DNA of 55,868 nucleotides from Clostridia bacterium (GCA_017502975.1 JAFVTV010000001.1:1-55868); one strand, 5' to 3'; counted from the first letter of the stretch, positions 7,497 through 16,068 are shown. Numbers and translations: made by a program. Notes: generated from the letters alone by a model not told the origin.

Positions 7497-8696
7497 ATGC
7501 TTGACTTTATCACTGCTAAAGGGGGACGGCTTACGCTTGCCGAAACCTATGAAAATGCAAAAAATCAAAATGTAGTACTTCGTTATACCGATGTGAACGA
7601 AGCACAGTTTGAAACATACCGCAACGATCTTCTGCATGATTTTACGGTCTATGATGAAAAATCAATCGTTGGCAATCGCTTTGCAACACTTGTCAACGAC
7701 ACGCATGAGCTACATATTTGCTTTTATCCCTCCATTGGCGAAATGCGCGTGATTTACGGTGCGCGCGGTTGGCTGCCAGAAAAAGTGGCGCCTGTAGCCG
7801 AGCATATCATGACCCCTGCCTTTACCCAGATCGGTCTTAGCATTGGCGGCATGCTTTACGTTATACAGCTTGCAGACGGCACCTTTATGATCATTGACAG
7901 CGGCAAGAAGAACGACGATGACCGCGAGCTGTTGCTGAATTTCCTCTTGGAGAAAAAGCCCGCACAGCACGAAAAGCCTGTCGTTTCCGCATGGCTGATC
8001 TCCCACTCGCACCACGATCACCTTCACCTTTGCCTGGATTTTTTGCTCAGTCACGGCGACAAGGTAGAGCTAAAGCTTTTTGGATACAATTTCCCTGATT
8101 TTGAAACCGACATTATCAAAAGCAATAAACCTGTTGAAACAGAGCACGCGCTGCATTGGCAAAACAGCATAAAGGAACTCCTTGACAAGCATTTCCCCAC
8201 CGTAACGCGCTGGACGATGCACACCGGGCAAAAGCTCCTTTTGCCGGGCTGTGAGGCAGAGTTCCTTGGCACGTGGGAGGATCATTGGCCCGCGTTTATG
8301 AAGACAGTCAACGAAACATCGTTTATCGTTAGGTTTACCTTTGAAAACGGACATACCTTCTTGCTCCCGTGCGACGCATGGAACGGACAAACTGATCTGG
8401 CCGTTCAGATATGGGGCGATCACCTCAAGAGCGATGTGCTGCAGGTCATTCACCACGGGCTTCGTGGAGGCAATATTGCTTTTTATGAGAAGGTCTTGCC
8501 CGAGATCGTCTTTTGGCCGAGCCCCGAAACTCGCTTTGTGGCAGCACCCGGATCGATCGTGGATCCCGAAACCGGTAAAAAAACCGCTGTGGTGCGCGAC
8601 AACGAGCCCAGCCTTTGGTTGCTTGAGCGCATAGACCGTCACTATCATTGCGGCAGAACCGTAACGATCGATACAAAGACCCTTGAAGAAATTTAA
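7497..8696 (+). CDS. Metallo-beta-lactamase-fold hydrolase, first of a tandem pair
   Basis: A 399-residue soluble protein. A family-specific N-terminal region (about 1-100) containing AKNQNVVLRYT and CFYPSIGEMRVIYG precedes an MBL-fold domain. The metal site HxHxDH is complete: His170, His172, Asp174, His175, in WLISHSHHDH. A later Asp (LPCDAW) and HHG (VLQVIHHG) fit the remaining ligand positions of the ComEC-like MBL branch. There is no signal peptide. The neighbour downstream is a same-length paralogue sharing most residues. Substrate is unknown; a nuclease, lactonase or phosphodiesterase would all fit the fold. Start ATG lies behind AGCGAGG. Monocistronic, with its own promoter and terminator. 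Confidence 0.85.
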   Translation: MLDFITAKGGRLTLAETYENAKNQNVVLRYTDVNEAQFETYRNDLLHDFTVYDEKSIVGNRFATLVNDTHELHICFYPSIGEMRVIYGARGWLPEKVAPVAEHIMTPAFTQIGLSIGGMLYVIQLADGTFMIIDSGKKNDDDRELLLNFLLEKKPAQHEKPVVSAWLISHSHHDHLHLCLDFLLSHGDKVELKLFGYNFPDFETDIIKSNKPVETEHALHWQNSIKELLDKHFPTVTRWTMHTGQKLLLPGCEAEFLGTWEDHWPAFMKTVNETSFIVRFTFENGHTFLLPCDAWNGQTDLAVQIWGDHLKSDVLQVIHHGLRGGNIAFYEKVLPEIVFWPSPETRFVAAPGSIVDPETGKKTAVVRDNEPSLWLLERIDRHYHCGRTVTIDTKTLEEI

Positions 8697-8702
8697 TATC
8701 CT

Positions 8703-8731
8703 GTGCGGCGGTATCACCGCCGCACTTTTTA
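8703..8731 (+). terminator. Intrinsic terminator between the MBL-fold paralogues
   Basis: A ten-base-pair perfect GC stem (GTGCGGCGGT / ACCGCCGCAC) with a three-base loop is followed by TTTTTACT. Confidence 0.9.
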
Positions 8732-8782
8732 CTATTATTACAAATTACTTATCAAAATTTACTATATTTCTTGATATATTTA

Positions 8783-8791
8783 TGTTATAAT
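8783..8791 (+). promoter_or_regulatory. Extended -10 promoter of the second MBL-fold gene
   Basis: TGTTATAAT is an extended -10 with an exact TATAAT hexamer, 33 bases before the start codon, the same distance as in the upstream paralogue. The following leader is AT-rich and ends in GTGAGG. Confidence 0.65.
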
Positions 8792-8824
8792 AAAAACAAC
8801 CTTGAAGTAAAGTGAGGAATTTTT

Positions 8825-10024
8825 ATGCTTGAAACCATAAAATCCAAAGGACAAGGTCTTACCCTTGCGAACGCTTACGAAAATGCCAAAAATCAAAATG
8901 TTGTTTTGCGTTACACCGAGGTAACCAAAGCAGCCTTTGAAGCGTATTATAACGCACTTTTAACAGAGTTTGATGTGTACGATGAAAAATGCATGGTCAG
9001 CAACCGATTTGCAACGCTTACTACCGATACGCACGAGCTTCACGTTTGCTTTTATCCCTCAATTGGTGAGATGCGCGTGATCTACGGTGTACGCGGTTGG
9101 TTGCCACCAAAGACGACGCCCGCAACCAAAGAAAGCAAGCTTCTTACCGTAACGCAAATGGGGCTTATTGTCAATAGCGGTCTTTCTATCGTTACCACGC
9201 TCGCTGACGGCAGCTTTTTGCTGATCGACGGCGGCAAGGAAGCCAATGATGCGCATCAAGATCGCAAAAATCTCTTTCACTTTCTGTGGGAGCACAAGCC
9301 CGCCCATCACGAAAAGCCCAAAATTGCCGCATGGCTTATTTCGCACGCGCATACCGACCATATCAATCTCTGCCAGGAATTTTTAAAGGAGTACGGTGAT
9401 CGTGTGGAGCTCGATCTTTTCGGCTATAACTTCCCCGATTTTGAAACTGAAGTTGTTGCTGCCGCTGAAGCCGCCAAGGATCTGCATTGGCAAATAACCA
9501 CCAAGGAGCTGCTTGACGAGCGCTTCCCCAATACAACGCGCTACACGATGCATACGGGTCAAAGCCTGCTTTTGCCCGGCTGTGAGGTTGAGTTCCTGCT
9601 CACTTGGGAGGATTTTTGGCCGCAGGAAATGCCGAGTGCCAACCACTCCTCCTTCATCATACGCTTGAAATTTGACACCGGCAAGACCGTGATGCTTCCT
9701 TGTGACGCATGGAAGCCCACCACAGCTGTGGCAGTTTCCGTTTGGGGTGATTACCTCAAGAGTGACGTGCTGCAGGTCGTACACCACGGACTTTCGGGTG
9801 GTAACATTGATTTTTACGAGAAGGTCATGCCTGAAGTATTGCTCTGGCCCACCCCCGAGATCCGATTTGTATCCACCGAGCCTTACTTTACAGCTGACGG
9901 CACAAAAAAGGCGGTGGCACGCCAGTTTGAGCCAAGCCGTTGGTTAATGGAGCACTTTGACCGTCATTACCACCACGGCAAAACCGTAACGCTTGATATG
10001 CGTGATCTTACCGAAATACAATAA
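8825..10024 (+). CDS. Metallo-beta-lactamase-fold hydrolase, second of a tandem pair
   Basis: A 399-residue paralogue of the preceding gene, collinear over its whole length. The N-terminal AKNQNVVLRYT and CFYPSIGEMRVIYG blocks are identical. The metal ligands are His174, His176, Asp178 and His179 in LISHAHTDH, and the later LPCDAW and VVHHGLSGGN are kept. Differences cluster at residues 95-125 and near the C terminus (about 345-370), regions that could shape the substrate pocket. There is no signal peptide. Start ATG lies behind GTGAGG. The pair looks like a duplication retained as two separately transcribed genes. Function is unknown beyond metallo-hydrolase. Confidence 0.85.
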   Translation: MLETIKSKGQGLTLANAYENAKNQNVVLRYTEVTKAAFEAYYNALLTEFDVYDEKCMVSNRFATLTTDTHELHVCFYPSIGEMRVIYGVRGWLPPKTTPATKESKLLTVTQMGLIVNSGLSIVTTLADGSFLLIDGGKEANDAHQDRKNLFHFLWEHKPAHHEKPKIAAWLISHAHTDHINLCQEFLKEYGDRVELDLFGYNFPDFETEVVAAAEAAKDLHWQITTKELLDERFPNTTRYTMHTGQSLLLPGCEVEFLLTWEDFWPQEMPSANHSSFIIRLKFDTGKTVMLPCDAWKPTTAVAVSVWGDYLKSDVLQVVHHGLSGGNIDFYEKVMPEVLLWPTPEIRFVSTEPYFTADGTKKAVARQFEPSRWLMEHFDRHYHHGKTVTLDMRDLTEIQ

Positions 10025-10030
10025 ATGATA

Positions 10031-10064
10031 AACGGCGGTAGCAATGCTACCGCCGTTATATTAT
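10031..10064. terminator. Bidirectional intrinsic terminator
   Basis: A perfect stem AACGGCGGTAGC / GCTACCGCCGTT with loop AAT, flanked by AT-rich tracts. It ends the second MBL-fold gene on the plus strand and the polA-malQ-DUF6440 unit on the minus strand. Confidence 0.85.
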
Positions 10065-10237
10065 TTTATAATAGGTGTAACAACAGGCTTTCCCTCGCGG
10101 TCTAAGAGCGGTGTGATGCCGCCCGCATATCCCGATTGGCGAAATATGTAATTTACGCCCGTTTGAGTATCTACCCAGATCTCAATGACAGTCATGGCGC
10201 CCTGCTTGTAAATTCTCTCAAATCTTTTTTCTGCCAT
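10061..10237 (-). CDS. Small DUF6440-like protein
   Basis: A 58-residue protein encoded ten bases after malQ, start ATG at 10237 behind GTGAGG. It begins MAEKRFERIYKQGAMTVIEI and contains WVDTQTGVNYIFRQSGYAGG followed by TPLLDREGKP. This matches the small family I know as DUF6440, found in many Firmicutes with no known role. The strand-rich composition and the conserved phrase 'TGVNYLF' suggest a small beta-rich fold. No membrane segment. Coding is supported by the ribosome binding site, the conserved family pattern, and a terminator immediately after the stop. Confidence 0.85.
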   Translation of the reverse strand: MAEKRFERIYKQGAMTVIEIWVDTQTGVNYIFRQSGYAGGITPLLDREGKPVVTPIIK

Positions 10238-10246
10238 ATCAAAACC

Positions 10247-11689
10247 TCACATTCTGCCGTAAAGCTCGTTTAAACGGCGATATTTAGCCACATCAATACT
10301 GTTTAATTGATCGGCTGTGATGCGGTAGCACCAATTTCCGTCGGGTCTGCCGGGGGTGTTCATGCGCGTATCAGCGCCAAACCCAAGCAGATCCTGCACG
10401 GGCAAGATCACAAGCCCTGCGTGGCTTTGCAGCATGGTGCGTAAAATCGCATCATACCCTCTATCCCAATTTTTATCGGTGTATCCGCAGTATTCCAGCA
10501 TTTTCCTCCTTGTTGCCTCATCAAGCTCCCATACATATCCAAGCAAGGTGTTATTATCGTGCGTGCCCGTATAGGCAACGCAGTTTTGCTCATAGGTGTG
10601 AGGGAGATGCGGCGTTGCGGGATCTCCCAAAAAAGCAAACTGAAACACGCGCATACCGGGAAAACCGCTTTTCGCAACAAGCTTACGCACAGCATCGGTA
10701 ATGTCACCAAGATCCTCAGCGATAATGAGCTTATCCCCTGCCACATCCTTCAGTGCCTTGATCAGTGGCATGCCGGGGCCCTTTACCCATTTCCCCTCCT
10801 TGGCGGTCTTGGCGGAGGCAGGCACGCTCCAAAACGCTTCAAAGGCGCGAAAATGGTCTATGCGCACACCGTCAAAAAGCTCGAGCATAAAAGAAAGCCG
10901 CTCGCGCCACCACAGAAAGCCATCCGCCTTCATTTTCTTCCAATTATAAAGCGGATTGCCCCAAAGCTGTCCATCCTTTGCAAAATAGTCAGGCGGAACT
11001 CCTGCAACAACAGTAGGATGCCCCCCTTCGTTTAATAAAAATTGATCGCGATTGCCAAACACATCCGCGCTGTCATCGGCAACGTAGATCGGTATGTCGC
11101 CAATCACCAAGATCCCCTTTGCATTGGCATAAGCCTTTACCGCTTGCCATTGACGCAAAAAATGAAATTGGGTAAAGGCAAAATAAAAGTAATCCTTAGG
11201 ATCAGGCGCAAAAACCGTAAAATCCTGCCATGCGGCGCCACCGTTTGCGCGCTTTAGCGCAAGAAAACGGCAAGCGTTGTCAAGCTGCGGACGCGCCTTT
11301 ACAAAATCAAGAATTTCTGTACGGTTTTGGGCGCGTGAGGCGGCAAGGCGCAGCAATGCCTCTCGCTCACGGGAAAGACGCTCGCTTTCCACCAAAAAGG
11401 GCGAATATTGCTTTGCAGCATTCAGCTCCGCATCACTCAAAAGCCCCTCACAGGCAAGCATTGGCAGATCAATAAAATACGGATTTCCCGCAAAGGATGC
11501 CTCTGATTTATAAGGAGAGCCCATTTCATCGGGAATACAGAACGGCAACACCTGCCAATAAGAAAACCCGCTGCTTTTTAAAAAATCCACAAATTCAAAT
11601 GCAGGCTTTCCAAAGGATCCGATCGAGTATTCGCCGTGAAGAGAGGAAATGTGCATCAAAACACCGCTTTTTCTCTTAATGACTGTCAT
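10247..11689 (-). CDS. malQ: 4-alpha-glucanotransferase (amylomaltase, GH77)
   Basis: A 480-residue cytoplasmic enzyme that transfers alpha-1,4-glucan segments between maltodextrins, used in glycogen and maltodextrin metabolism. GH77 motifs are present: GDIPIYVADDSADVFGN, VRIDHFRAFEAFW with the nucleophile Asp near residue 277, IAEDLG with the acid/base Glu near 324, and GTHDNNT. The length is typical for short bacterial MalQ without an N-terminal extension. The start ATG overlaps the last codons of polA by 14 bases, with GGGAG nine bases upstream. No other glycogen gene is adjacent. Confidence 0.97.
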   Translation of the reverse strand: MTVIKRKSGVLMHISSLHGEYSIGSFGKPAFEFVDFLKSSGFSYWQVLPFCIPDEMGSPYKSEASFAGNPYFIDLPMLACEGLLSDAELNAAKQYSPFLVESERLSREREALLRLAASRAQNRTEILDFVKARPQLDNACRFLALKRANGGAAWQDFTVFAPDPKDYFYFAFTQFHFLRQWQAVKAYANAKGILVIGDIPIYVADDSADVFGNRDQFLLNEGGHPTVVAGVPPDYFAKDGQLWGNPLYNWKKMKADGFLWWRERLSFMLELFDGVRIDHFRAFEAFWSVPASAKTAKEGKWVKGPGMPLIKALKDVAGDKLIIAEDLGDITDAVRKLVAKSGFPGMRVFQFAFLGDPATPHLPHTYEQNCVAYTGTHDNNTLLGYVWELDEATRRKMLEYCGYTDKNWDRGYDAILRTMLQSHAGLVILPVQDLLGFGADTRMNTPGRPDGNWCYRITADQLNSIDVAKYRRLNELYGRM

Positions 11690-14189
11690 ACCAATTTTCT
11701 CCCTGTGCTACGCCAACCTTCAAAGCTACGGAAAGGGAGGCAGCCTTTTCCATTTCTTCAATCAAGATTTCTCTTGCCTCATCTGCCACATCCTTGTGGG
11801 CTTCGATGATAAGCTCGTCATGCACCTGCAACACAAGACGTGCATCAAGCTTGTGCTCTGCCAAGCGCTCGGCTACATGGATCATGGCGATTTTTATAAT
11901 GTCGGCAGCCGTACCCTGTATCGGGCTGTTCATTGCCACACGCTCGCCAAAATGCTGCATGTTTTTGTTTTGCATCTTTAACTCAGGAATATAACGGCGA
12001 CGGCCAAACAGCGTTGTCACGTATCCGTTGTCCTTTGCTTCTGCAACAACATTTTTAAGATAAGCATCGATGCCGGGATATGCCGCAAAATAATTGGCAA
12101 TATACTCTCTTGCCTGTGCCATTGAAATATGCAGATCCTCAGAAAGGCTGTGCGCACCCATGCCGTAAAGAATACCAAAATTTACTGCTTTAGCACGCTT
12201 GCGAAGGTCGGAAGTGACCGCGGAAAGCGGTACACCAAACACGTTTGCGGCAGTGGCGGCGTGGATATCCTCGCCGCTTTCAAACGCCTCGATCATAGCC
12301 GTATCATTCGCCATGGCTGCAAGCAAGCGGAGCTCGATTTGCGAGTAGTCTGCATCAATTAACAAATAATTGCTGTTTTTTGTGATAAAATAACGCCTTA
12401 ATTCTCTGCCAAGCTCGGTGCGTATCGGAATGTTTTGTAGGTTAGGCTCTGCCGATGAAAGACGCCCTGTAGCGGTTCCCGTCTGCTTGAAGGTGGTATG
12501 GATACGCCCGTCATCCTCTATCTCGCGCAGCAGTCCCTCAGCATAGGTGCTATTTAACTTAGTGACCTGTCTGTAATCAAGTATATCTTCAACGATGGGA
12601 TGAATGTAACGCAGCTTTTCAAGAACCTCCGCGTTCGTAGAAAAGCCTGTTTTTGTCTTTTTACCGTGCGGGAGTCCCAGCCTTTCAAACAAAATCTCAC
12701 CAAGCTGCTTGGGAGAATTGATGTTGAATTCCCCACCCGCCGCAAAATAAATGCGTGCGGAAAGCTGCTCAGCCACCTCTTGCAGCTGACTGCCGTATGC
12801 CATAAGTCCCGCTTTATCTACCTGAAAACCCACAAGCTCCATGTCGGTTAGCACGCGGCAAAGCGGCATTTCAATATCATAAAGCAGATCTTCAAGCGAA
12901 AGCTCCTGAATGCGCTTTTCAAGCTCCTCTTTTAACGCATAGATCGTTTTTACATGCGAAGGCGTTGCCTGTGCCTGCTCACCAAGATACGTGAGCGCCA
13001 AGCGTGGCAGATCAAACCCGCTTTCTGCAGGATTTAGCACATAGGCGGCAAGCATGATATCAAATTGACAGCCGCGCCACGTAATATCGCGCTTTTGCAG
13101 TTCCTTATATACAGTCTTGGCATCATGGCAAATCACGCGCCCCTCGCTTTTTTCAAGAAACGCCGCAATTTCCGCACTGTCGCTGAGCATACCAATGCGA
13201 TCTCCATCCGAAACAACTGCCTGACCGTCGACCATATCAAAAGCGATCTCGTTTTCAAATTGAAGTGCCTCGGCAACAGTCAGGATATCGGTTGGCATTG
13301 CTTTCTCTGCTTCCACCTTTTGAGCAGGCTCGCTTAATCCAAAGCGTTTGATAAACGCATTAAATTCAAATTTGGTAAACAGCCTAAGCAACGCAGCATG
13401 ATCAAAACCGCTATAATGATAATCAGAAAGCGCGGTGCTGATCGGCACCTCCCTGAAAATAGTTGCCAGCTTTTGTGAGAGATAGGCGCTTTCCTTTCCC
13501 TCCTCAAGTTTGCGGCGCACGGAGGGAGTAAGGGTTGCGGTTGGCAGATCCTGATATACACCGTCAAGTGAGCCATGATCGGCAATCAGCTTGAGGGCCG
13601 TTTTTTCACCGATCCCCGGCACACCGGGAATATGGTCGGAGCTATCACCCATCAATGCCTTTACATCCACAAATTGCGTGGAGTCAACACCGTACTTCTC
13701 AAAAAAACGCGTCTTATCAAAATCGACGGTTTCGGTATTGGTAACCAGCAGCACGTGCACGCGGTCAGAGATAAGTTGTAATGCATCGCGGTCACCCGTA
13801 AGGATATAGGCTTCTGCATCCTCTCTTTCGGCAAGGGCGGCAAGCGTGCCAAGAATATCGTCTGCTTCAAAGCCTTCCTTTTCAAGGCAGGTAAAGCCAA
13901 GGGCAGCCGCCAATTCCTTTGCGGCAGGTATTTGCGCTACCAGATCCTCGGGGGTTGGTCTTCGCCCCGCCTTATACTCATCATACATCAAATGGCGAAA
14001 GGTGGGGGCTTTGAGATCAAAGGCAATAGCACAAAAATCCGGCTTTACTGCCTCTAAATTTTTTTCCAAAATTCCTACCATGCCAAAAAGCGCATTGGTT
14101 GGAAAGCCCTCCTTATTAGAAAGCGGGCGCACGCCGTAAAAGGCACGGTTTACAATACTGTTTCCGTCAACAGCCAGAAGCTTTTTCAT
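11676..14189 (-). CDS. polA: DNA polymerase I
   Basis: An 837-residue repair and Okazaki-fragment-processing polymerase. The 5'-3' exonuclease domain (about 1-270) holds the acidic cluster (for example GFEADDILG). The central 3'-5' exonuclease-like domain (about 295-460) is degenerate: the DxE metal site reads FDMVDG near 317 and the next motif is HDAKTV, so proofreading is probably lost. The polymerase domain is intact: motif A DADYSQIELR near 615, motif B RAKAVNFGILYG near 668, motif C VHDELI near 790. Start ATG lies behind GGAGGT. It leads the polA-malQ-DUF6440 unit. Confidence 0.97.
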   Translation of the reverse strand: MKKLLAVDGNSIVNRAFYGVRPLSNKEGFPTNALFGMVGILEKNLEAVKPDFCAIAFDLKAPTFRHLMYDEYKAGRRPTPEDLVAQIPAAKELAAALGFTCLEKEGFEADDILGTLAALAEREDAEAYILTGDRDALQLISDRVHVLLVTNTETVDFDKTRFFEKYGVDSTQFVDVKALMGDSSDHIPGVPGIGEKTALKLIADHGSLDGVYQDLPTATLTPSVRRKLEEGKESAYLSQKLATIFREVPISTALSDYHYSGFDHAALLRLFTKFEFNAFIKRFGLSEPAQKVEAEKAMPTDILTVAEALQFENEIAFDMVDGQAVVSDGDRIGMLSDSAEIAAFLEKSEGRVICHDAKTVYKELQKRDITWRGCQFDIMLAAYVLNPAESGFDLPRLALTYLGEQAQATPSHVKTIYALKEELEKRIQELSLEDLLYDIEMPLCRVLTDMELVGFQVDKAGLMAYGSQLQEVAEQLSARIYFAAGGEFNINSPKQLGEILFERLGLPHGKKTKTGFSTNAEVLEKLRYIHPIVEDILDYRQVTKLNSTYAEGLLREIEDDGRIHTTFKQTGTATGRLSSAEPNLQNIPIRTELGRELRRYFITKNSNYLLIDADYSQIELRLLAAMANDTAMIEAFESGEDIHAATAANVFGVPLSAVTSDLRKRAKAVNFGILYGMGAHSLSEDLHISMAQAREYIANYFAAYPGIDAYLKNVVAEAKDNGYVTTLFGRRRYIPELKMQNKNMQHFGERVAMNSPIQGTAADIIKIAMIHVAERLAEHKLDARLVLQVHDELIIEAHKDVADEAREILIEEMEKAASLSVALKVGVAQGENWYDSH

Positions 14190-14216
14190 ACTGACCTCCG
14201 TTGTTTTATTAACATT

Positions 14217-14245
14217 ATTATACTACTTAAAATAATTTATGTCAA
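14217..14245 (-). promoter_or_regulatory. Perfect consensus sigma-A promoter of polA
   Basis: On the minus strand TTGACA (14240-14245) and TATAAT (14217-14222) are separated by 17 bases, both hexamers exact. The polA start is 28 bases downstream. Confidence 0.92.
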
Positions 14246-14284
14246 TGAAAGGGAGTGCTACTGTCGAAATTTTCCTCAAAAGTA

Positions 14285-14313
14285 TTGTCTTTTTACACAT
14301 TCTATGATAAAAT
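14285..14313 (+). promoter_or_regulatory. Sigma-A promoter of the four-helix membrane protein gene
   Basis: TTGTCT (14285-14290), 17 bases, then TAAAAT (14308-14313) with a TG two bases upstream of the hexamer. It is divergent from the polA promoter. Confidence 0.7.
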
Positions 14314-14344
14314 GATACGGTAATGAGAAAAGCGAGGTTTCTTT

Positions 14345-14779
14345 ATGCAAAAAAAGGACTACTTGAAAAAAATTTGGCTTTCTGCCTGTGTGTGCTATAC
14401 CGCCACCACATTTTTACTGATCTTTCTATTTTGGCTCATCAGTGATGATATCACACGTGCTATGCACCCCGTGGCTTTGATGCTCATTCTCCCCTTTTCT
14501 GTTTGCTTTGCTGTAGCAAACACACTTTTTAAATATGCCGGCTTTGCGGAATGGATAAAGGTTTTACTCCACTACGCAATTACAATGGCTAGCATTTGGT
14601 GCTTTTTGTTTTTACCAAACAAGGCAGATGGGCAAACAGCAGGTGGCGCATTTATCCTTTACATGGTTCTTACAGTCATTTATGCTATCATTATGGGCGT
14701 TGTGCTGTACATGCGCGGTAAGATCAAGCGTATCACGCGCGAAGAAACAAAGTATACAAGTGTATATAAGAAAAAATAA
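14345..14779 (+). CDS. Four-helix membrane protein, DUF3021-like
   Basis: A 144-residue integral membrane protein with four hydrophobic segments at roughly residues 12-34, 42-60, 72-88 and 98-122, and a basic C-terminal tail (RGKIKRITREETK and a final YKKK). Size and topology resemble DUF3021 proteins of Firmicutes, which often sit beside LytTR regulators; none is visible here. Start ATG lies behind AGCGAGG. The gene ends just before the hairpin that encloses the start of the next gene. The family link rests on topology only. Confidence 0.7.
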   Translation: MQKKDYLKKIWLSACVCYTATTFLLIFLFWLISDDITRAMHPVALMLILPFSVCFAVANTLFKYAGFAEWIKVLLHYAITMASIWCFLFLPNKADGQTAGGAFILYMVLTVIYAIIMGVVLYMRGKIKRITREETKYTSVYKKK

Positions 14780-14790
14780 AATCACATAAT

Positions 14791-14842
14791 ACGGTTGAAG
14801 TTCAAACGGAGGTATTCTCATGCGCTTCAACCGTGTTTTTTT
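14791..14842 (+). promoter_or_regulatory. Terminator-like hairpin enclosing the ribosome binding site and start of the SGNH gene
   Basis: ACGGTTGAAG (14791-14800) pairs perfectly with CTTCAACCGT (14825-14834), and the second arm is followed by G and seven T. The 24-base loop contains the ribosome binding site CGGAGG (14807-14812) and the ATG (14820-14822). The downstream arm and the T-run are the first codons of the gene. This could terminate transcription from the upstream gene and also limit ribosome access. Confidence 0.65.
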
Positions 14843-15551
14843 GTGCCTGCTTTGCTGTATGCTTATATGTAACGGCTGCGATAAGGCATTTGCTGCAAAT
14901 ACAGAAGCCGCGCAAGAGGTAAACGAAGGCGAAAAAGAGGCTTGCTTTCTTGATACGCTGACTTTCTTGGGAGATTCCACAACCGCACACATGCTTTTGC
15001 GCGCACCGCTTAAAGGTGGAAAGGACTCCAAGCAGATCTGGGCAACCAAAAGCCGCTATTTGAATTTAAGCTCACGTATTACCTATGAAAAGATCATATG
15101 CCCCGAAAACGGGCAGGAGCTCACCGTTGCCGAGGTGGCAGGCATCACACGCCCCCAACGGCTTGTCATCACACTTGGCATCGACTACGGCGTATATTAT
15201 TACCGCAACGACCTTGATACCTTTGGTTATTACTATGAAAAGCTGTTAGATGCCATTCTGGCGGCCTCTCCTAACACCAACTTAATCTTACAATCCATCT
15301 TCCCTGTGGGAAAGAACAGTACAGTTATCACAAATGACATGGTGGATCATGCCAACGGCGTGATTGCTGAAATTGCCGCACGACGATCGCTTGTATATAT
15401 CGATGCCGCGGCGGTGTTAAGGGATGCCGAAGGATACCTGAAAGCCGACTATTGCTACAGCGATGACGGCATACACCTCACAGCCTCGGCGTATGAGGCA
15501 ATATTTGAAAACATTAAAAATTATGAAACAGAGGTTAAGGCAAAGGAATGA
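14820..15551 (+). CDS. Secreted SGNH/GDSL-type hydrolase
   Basis: A 243-residue exported protein. The signal peptide (residues 1 to about 25, RFNRVFLCLLCCMLI core) ends in AFA-AN, suggesting signal-peptidase cleavage; a Cys at 20 (CNGC) makes a lipoprotein a weaker alternative. The SGNH fold is indicated by FLGDST (nucleophile Ser53), LGIDYGV in place of the usual GxND block III, and DDGIHLT near residue 215 with the Asp-His pair. Such enzymes remove or transfer acyl groups on surface glycans. It overlaps the following gene by four bases (ATGA), so the two are translationally coupled. In other Clostridia a similar pair accompanies an MBOAT acyltransferase, from memory; none is here. Confidence 0.82.
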   Translation: MRFNRVFLCLLCCMLICNGCDKAFAANTEAAQEVNEGEKEACFLDTLTFLGDSTTAHMLLRAPLKGGKDSKQIWATKSRYLNLSSRITYEKIICPENGQELTVAEVAGITRPQRLVITLGIDYGVYYYRNDLDTFGYYYEKLLDAILAASPNTNLILQSIFPVGKNSTVITNDMVDHANGVIAEIAARRSLVYIDAAAVLRDAEGYLKADYCYSDDGIHLTASAYEAIFENIKNYETEVKAKE

Positions 15552-16021
15552 AAAGGATTTTCCTAACACTCATCGCTCTTTCCCTGCTATTTTGTGCATG
15601 CGGGCGCAATACCAATACACCTGATATCACCACGGTATCAAACAAGATATTAAATGCTCTTGAAAGCAAGGATGACCTTACACTCGCCGATGATGATTTT
15701 CTCGAAAACAATCTTTCATCCGATGATTTCATCGACGACTGTAAAATTTATATCGGTGATAATAAAGAGATCGGCATTTTAAAGCTTGAGGAGAACGCAA
15801 GCAAAGCAACCGCCGAGCGCTCCCTTATGGAGTATCTCACAAATGAGGCAAGCTCTATTTCCTCCCTCATAACGTTGTATCCAAGTGATGCGCTAAATGA
15901 AAAACTTGGGAGATACCAAAACGCAACCGTTGTGCAAAAGGGACGCTATCTTTGCTATTTCGTATTGCCCGAAGCAGAAACTGCAAAAGCCAAAAGCGCT
16001 TTTCTCGAAGCGCTTTCATAA
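15548..16021 (+). CDS. DUF4358-like lipoprotein
   Basis: A 157-residue protein with a lipoprotein signal peptide (KRIFLTLIALSLLFCAC, lipidated Cys at about residue 18). The mature part is acidic. It has the pattern of DUF4358: a DDFLENNL block, KIYIGDNKEIGIL in the middle, and VVQKGRYLCYFVLP near the C terminus. The role is unknown. The start codon overlaps the stop of the SGNH hydrolase, so both products are probably made together and face the outside of the membrane. A bidirectional terminator follows at once. Confidence 0.8.
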   Translation: MKRIFLTLIALSLLFCACGRNTNTPDITTVSNKILNALESKDDLTLADDDFLENNLSSDDFIDDCKIYIGDNKEIGILKLEENASKATAERSLMEYLTNEASSISSLITLYPSDALNEKLGRYQNATVVQKGRYLCYFVLPEAETAKAKSAFLEALS

Positions 16022-16061
16022 AAACAAGCCTTGGTGCCACGCGCCAAGGCTTGTTTTTTTA
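16021..16061. terminator. Bidirectional intrinsic terminator
   Basis: Arms AAAACAAGCCTTGG (16021-16034) and CCAAGGCTTGTTTT (16044-16057) pair perfectly. It ends the SGNH-lipoprotein unit (plus) and the pyrimidine operon (minus). Confidence 0.9.
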
Positions 16062-16068
16062 AACAATT

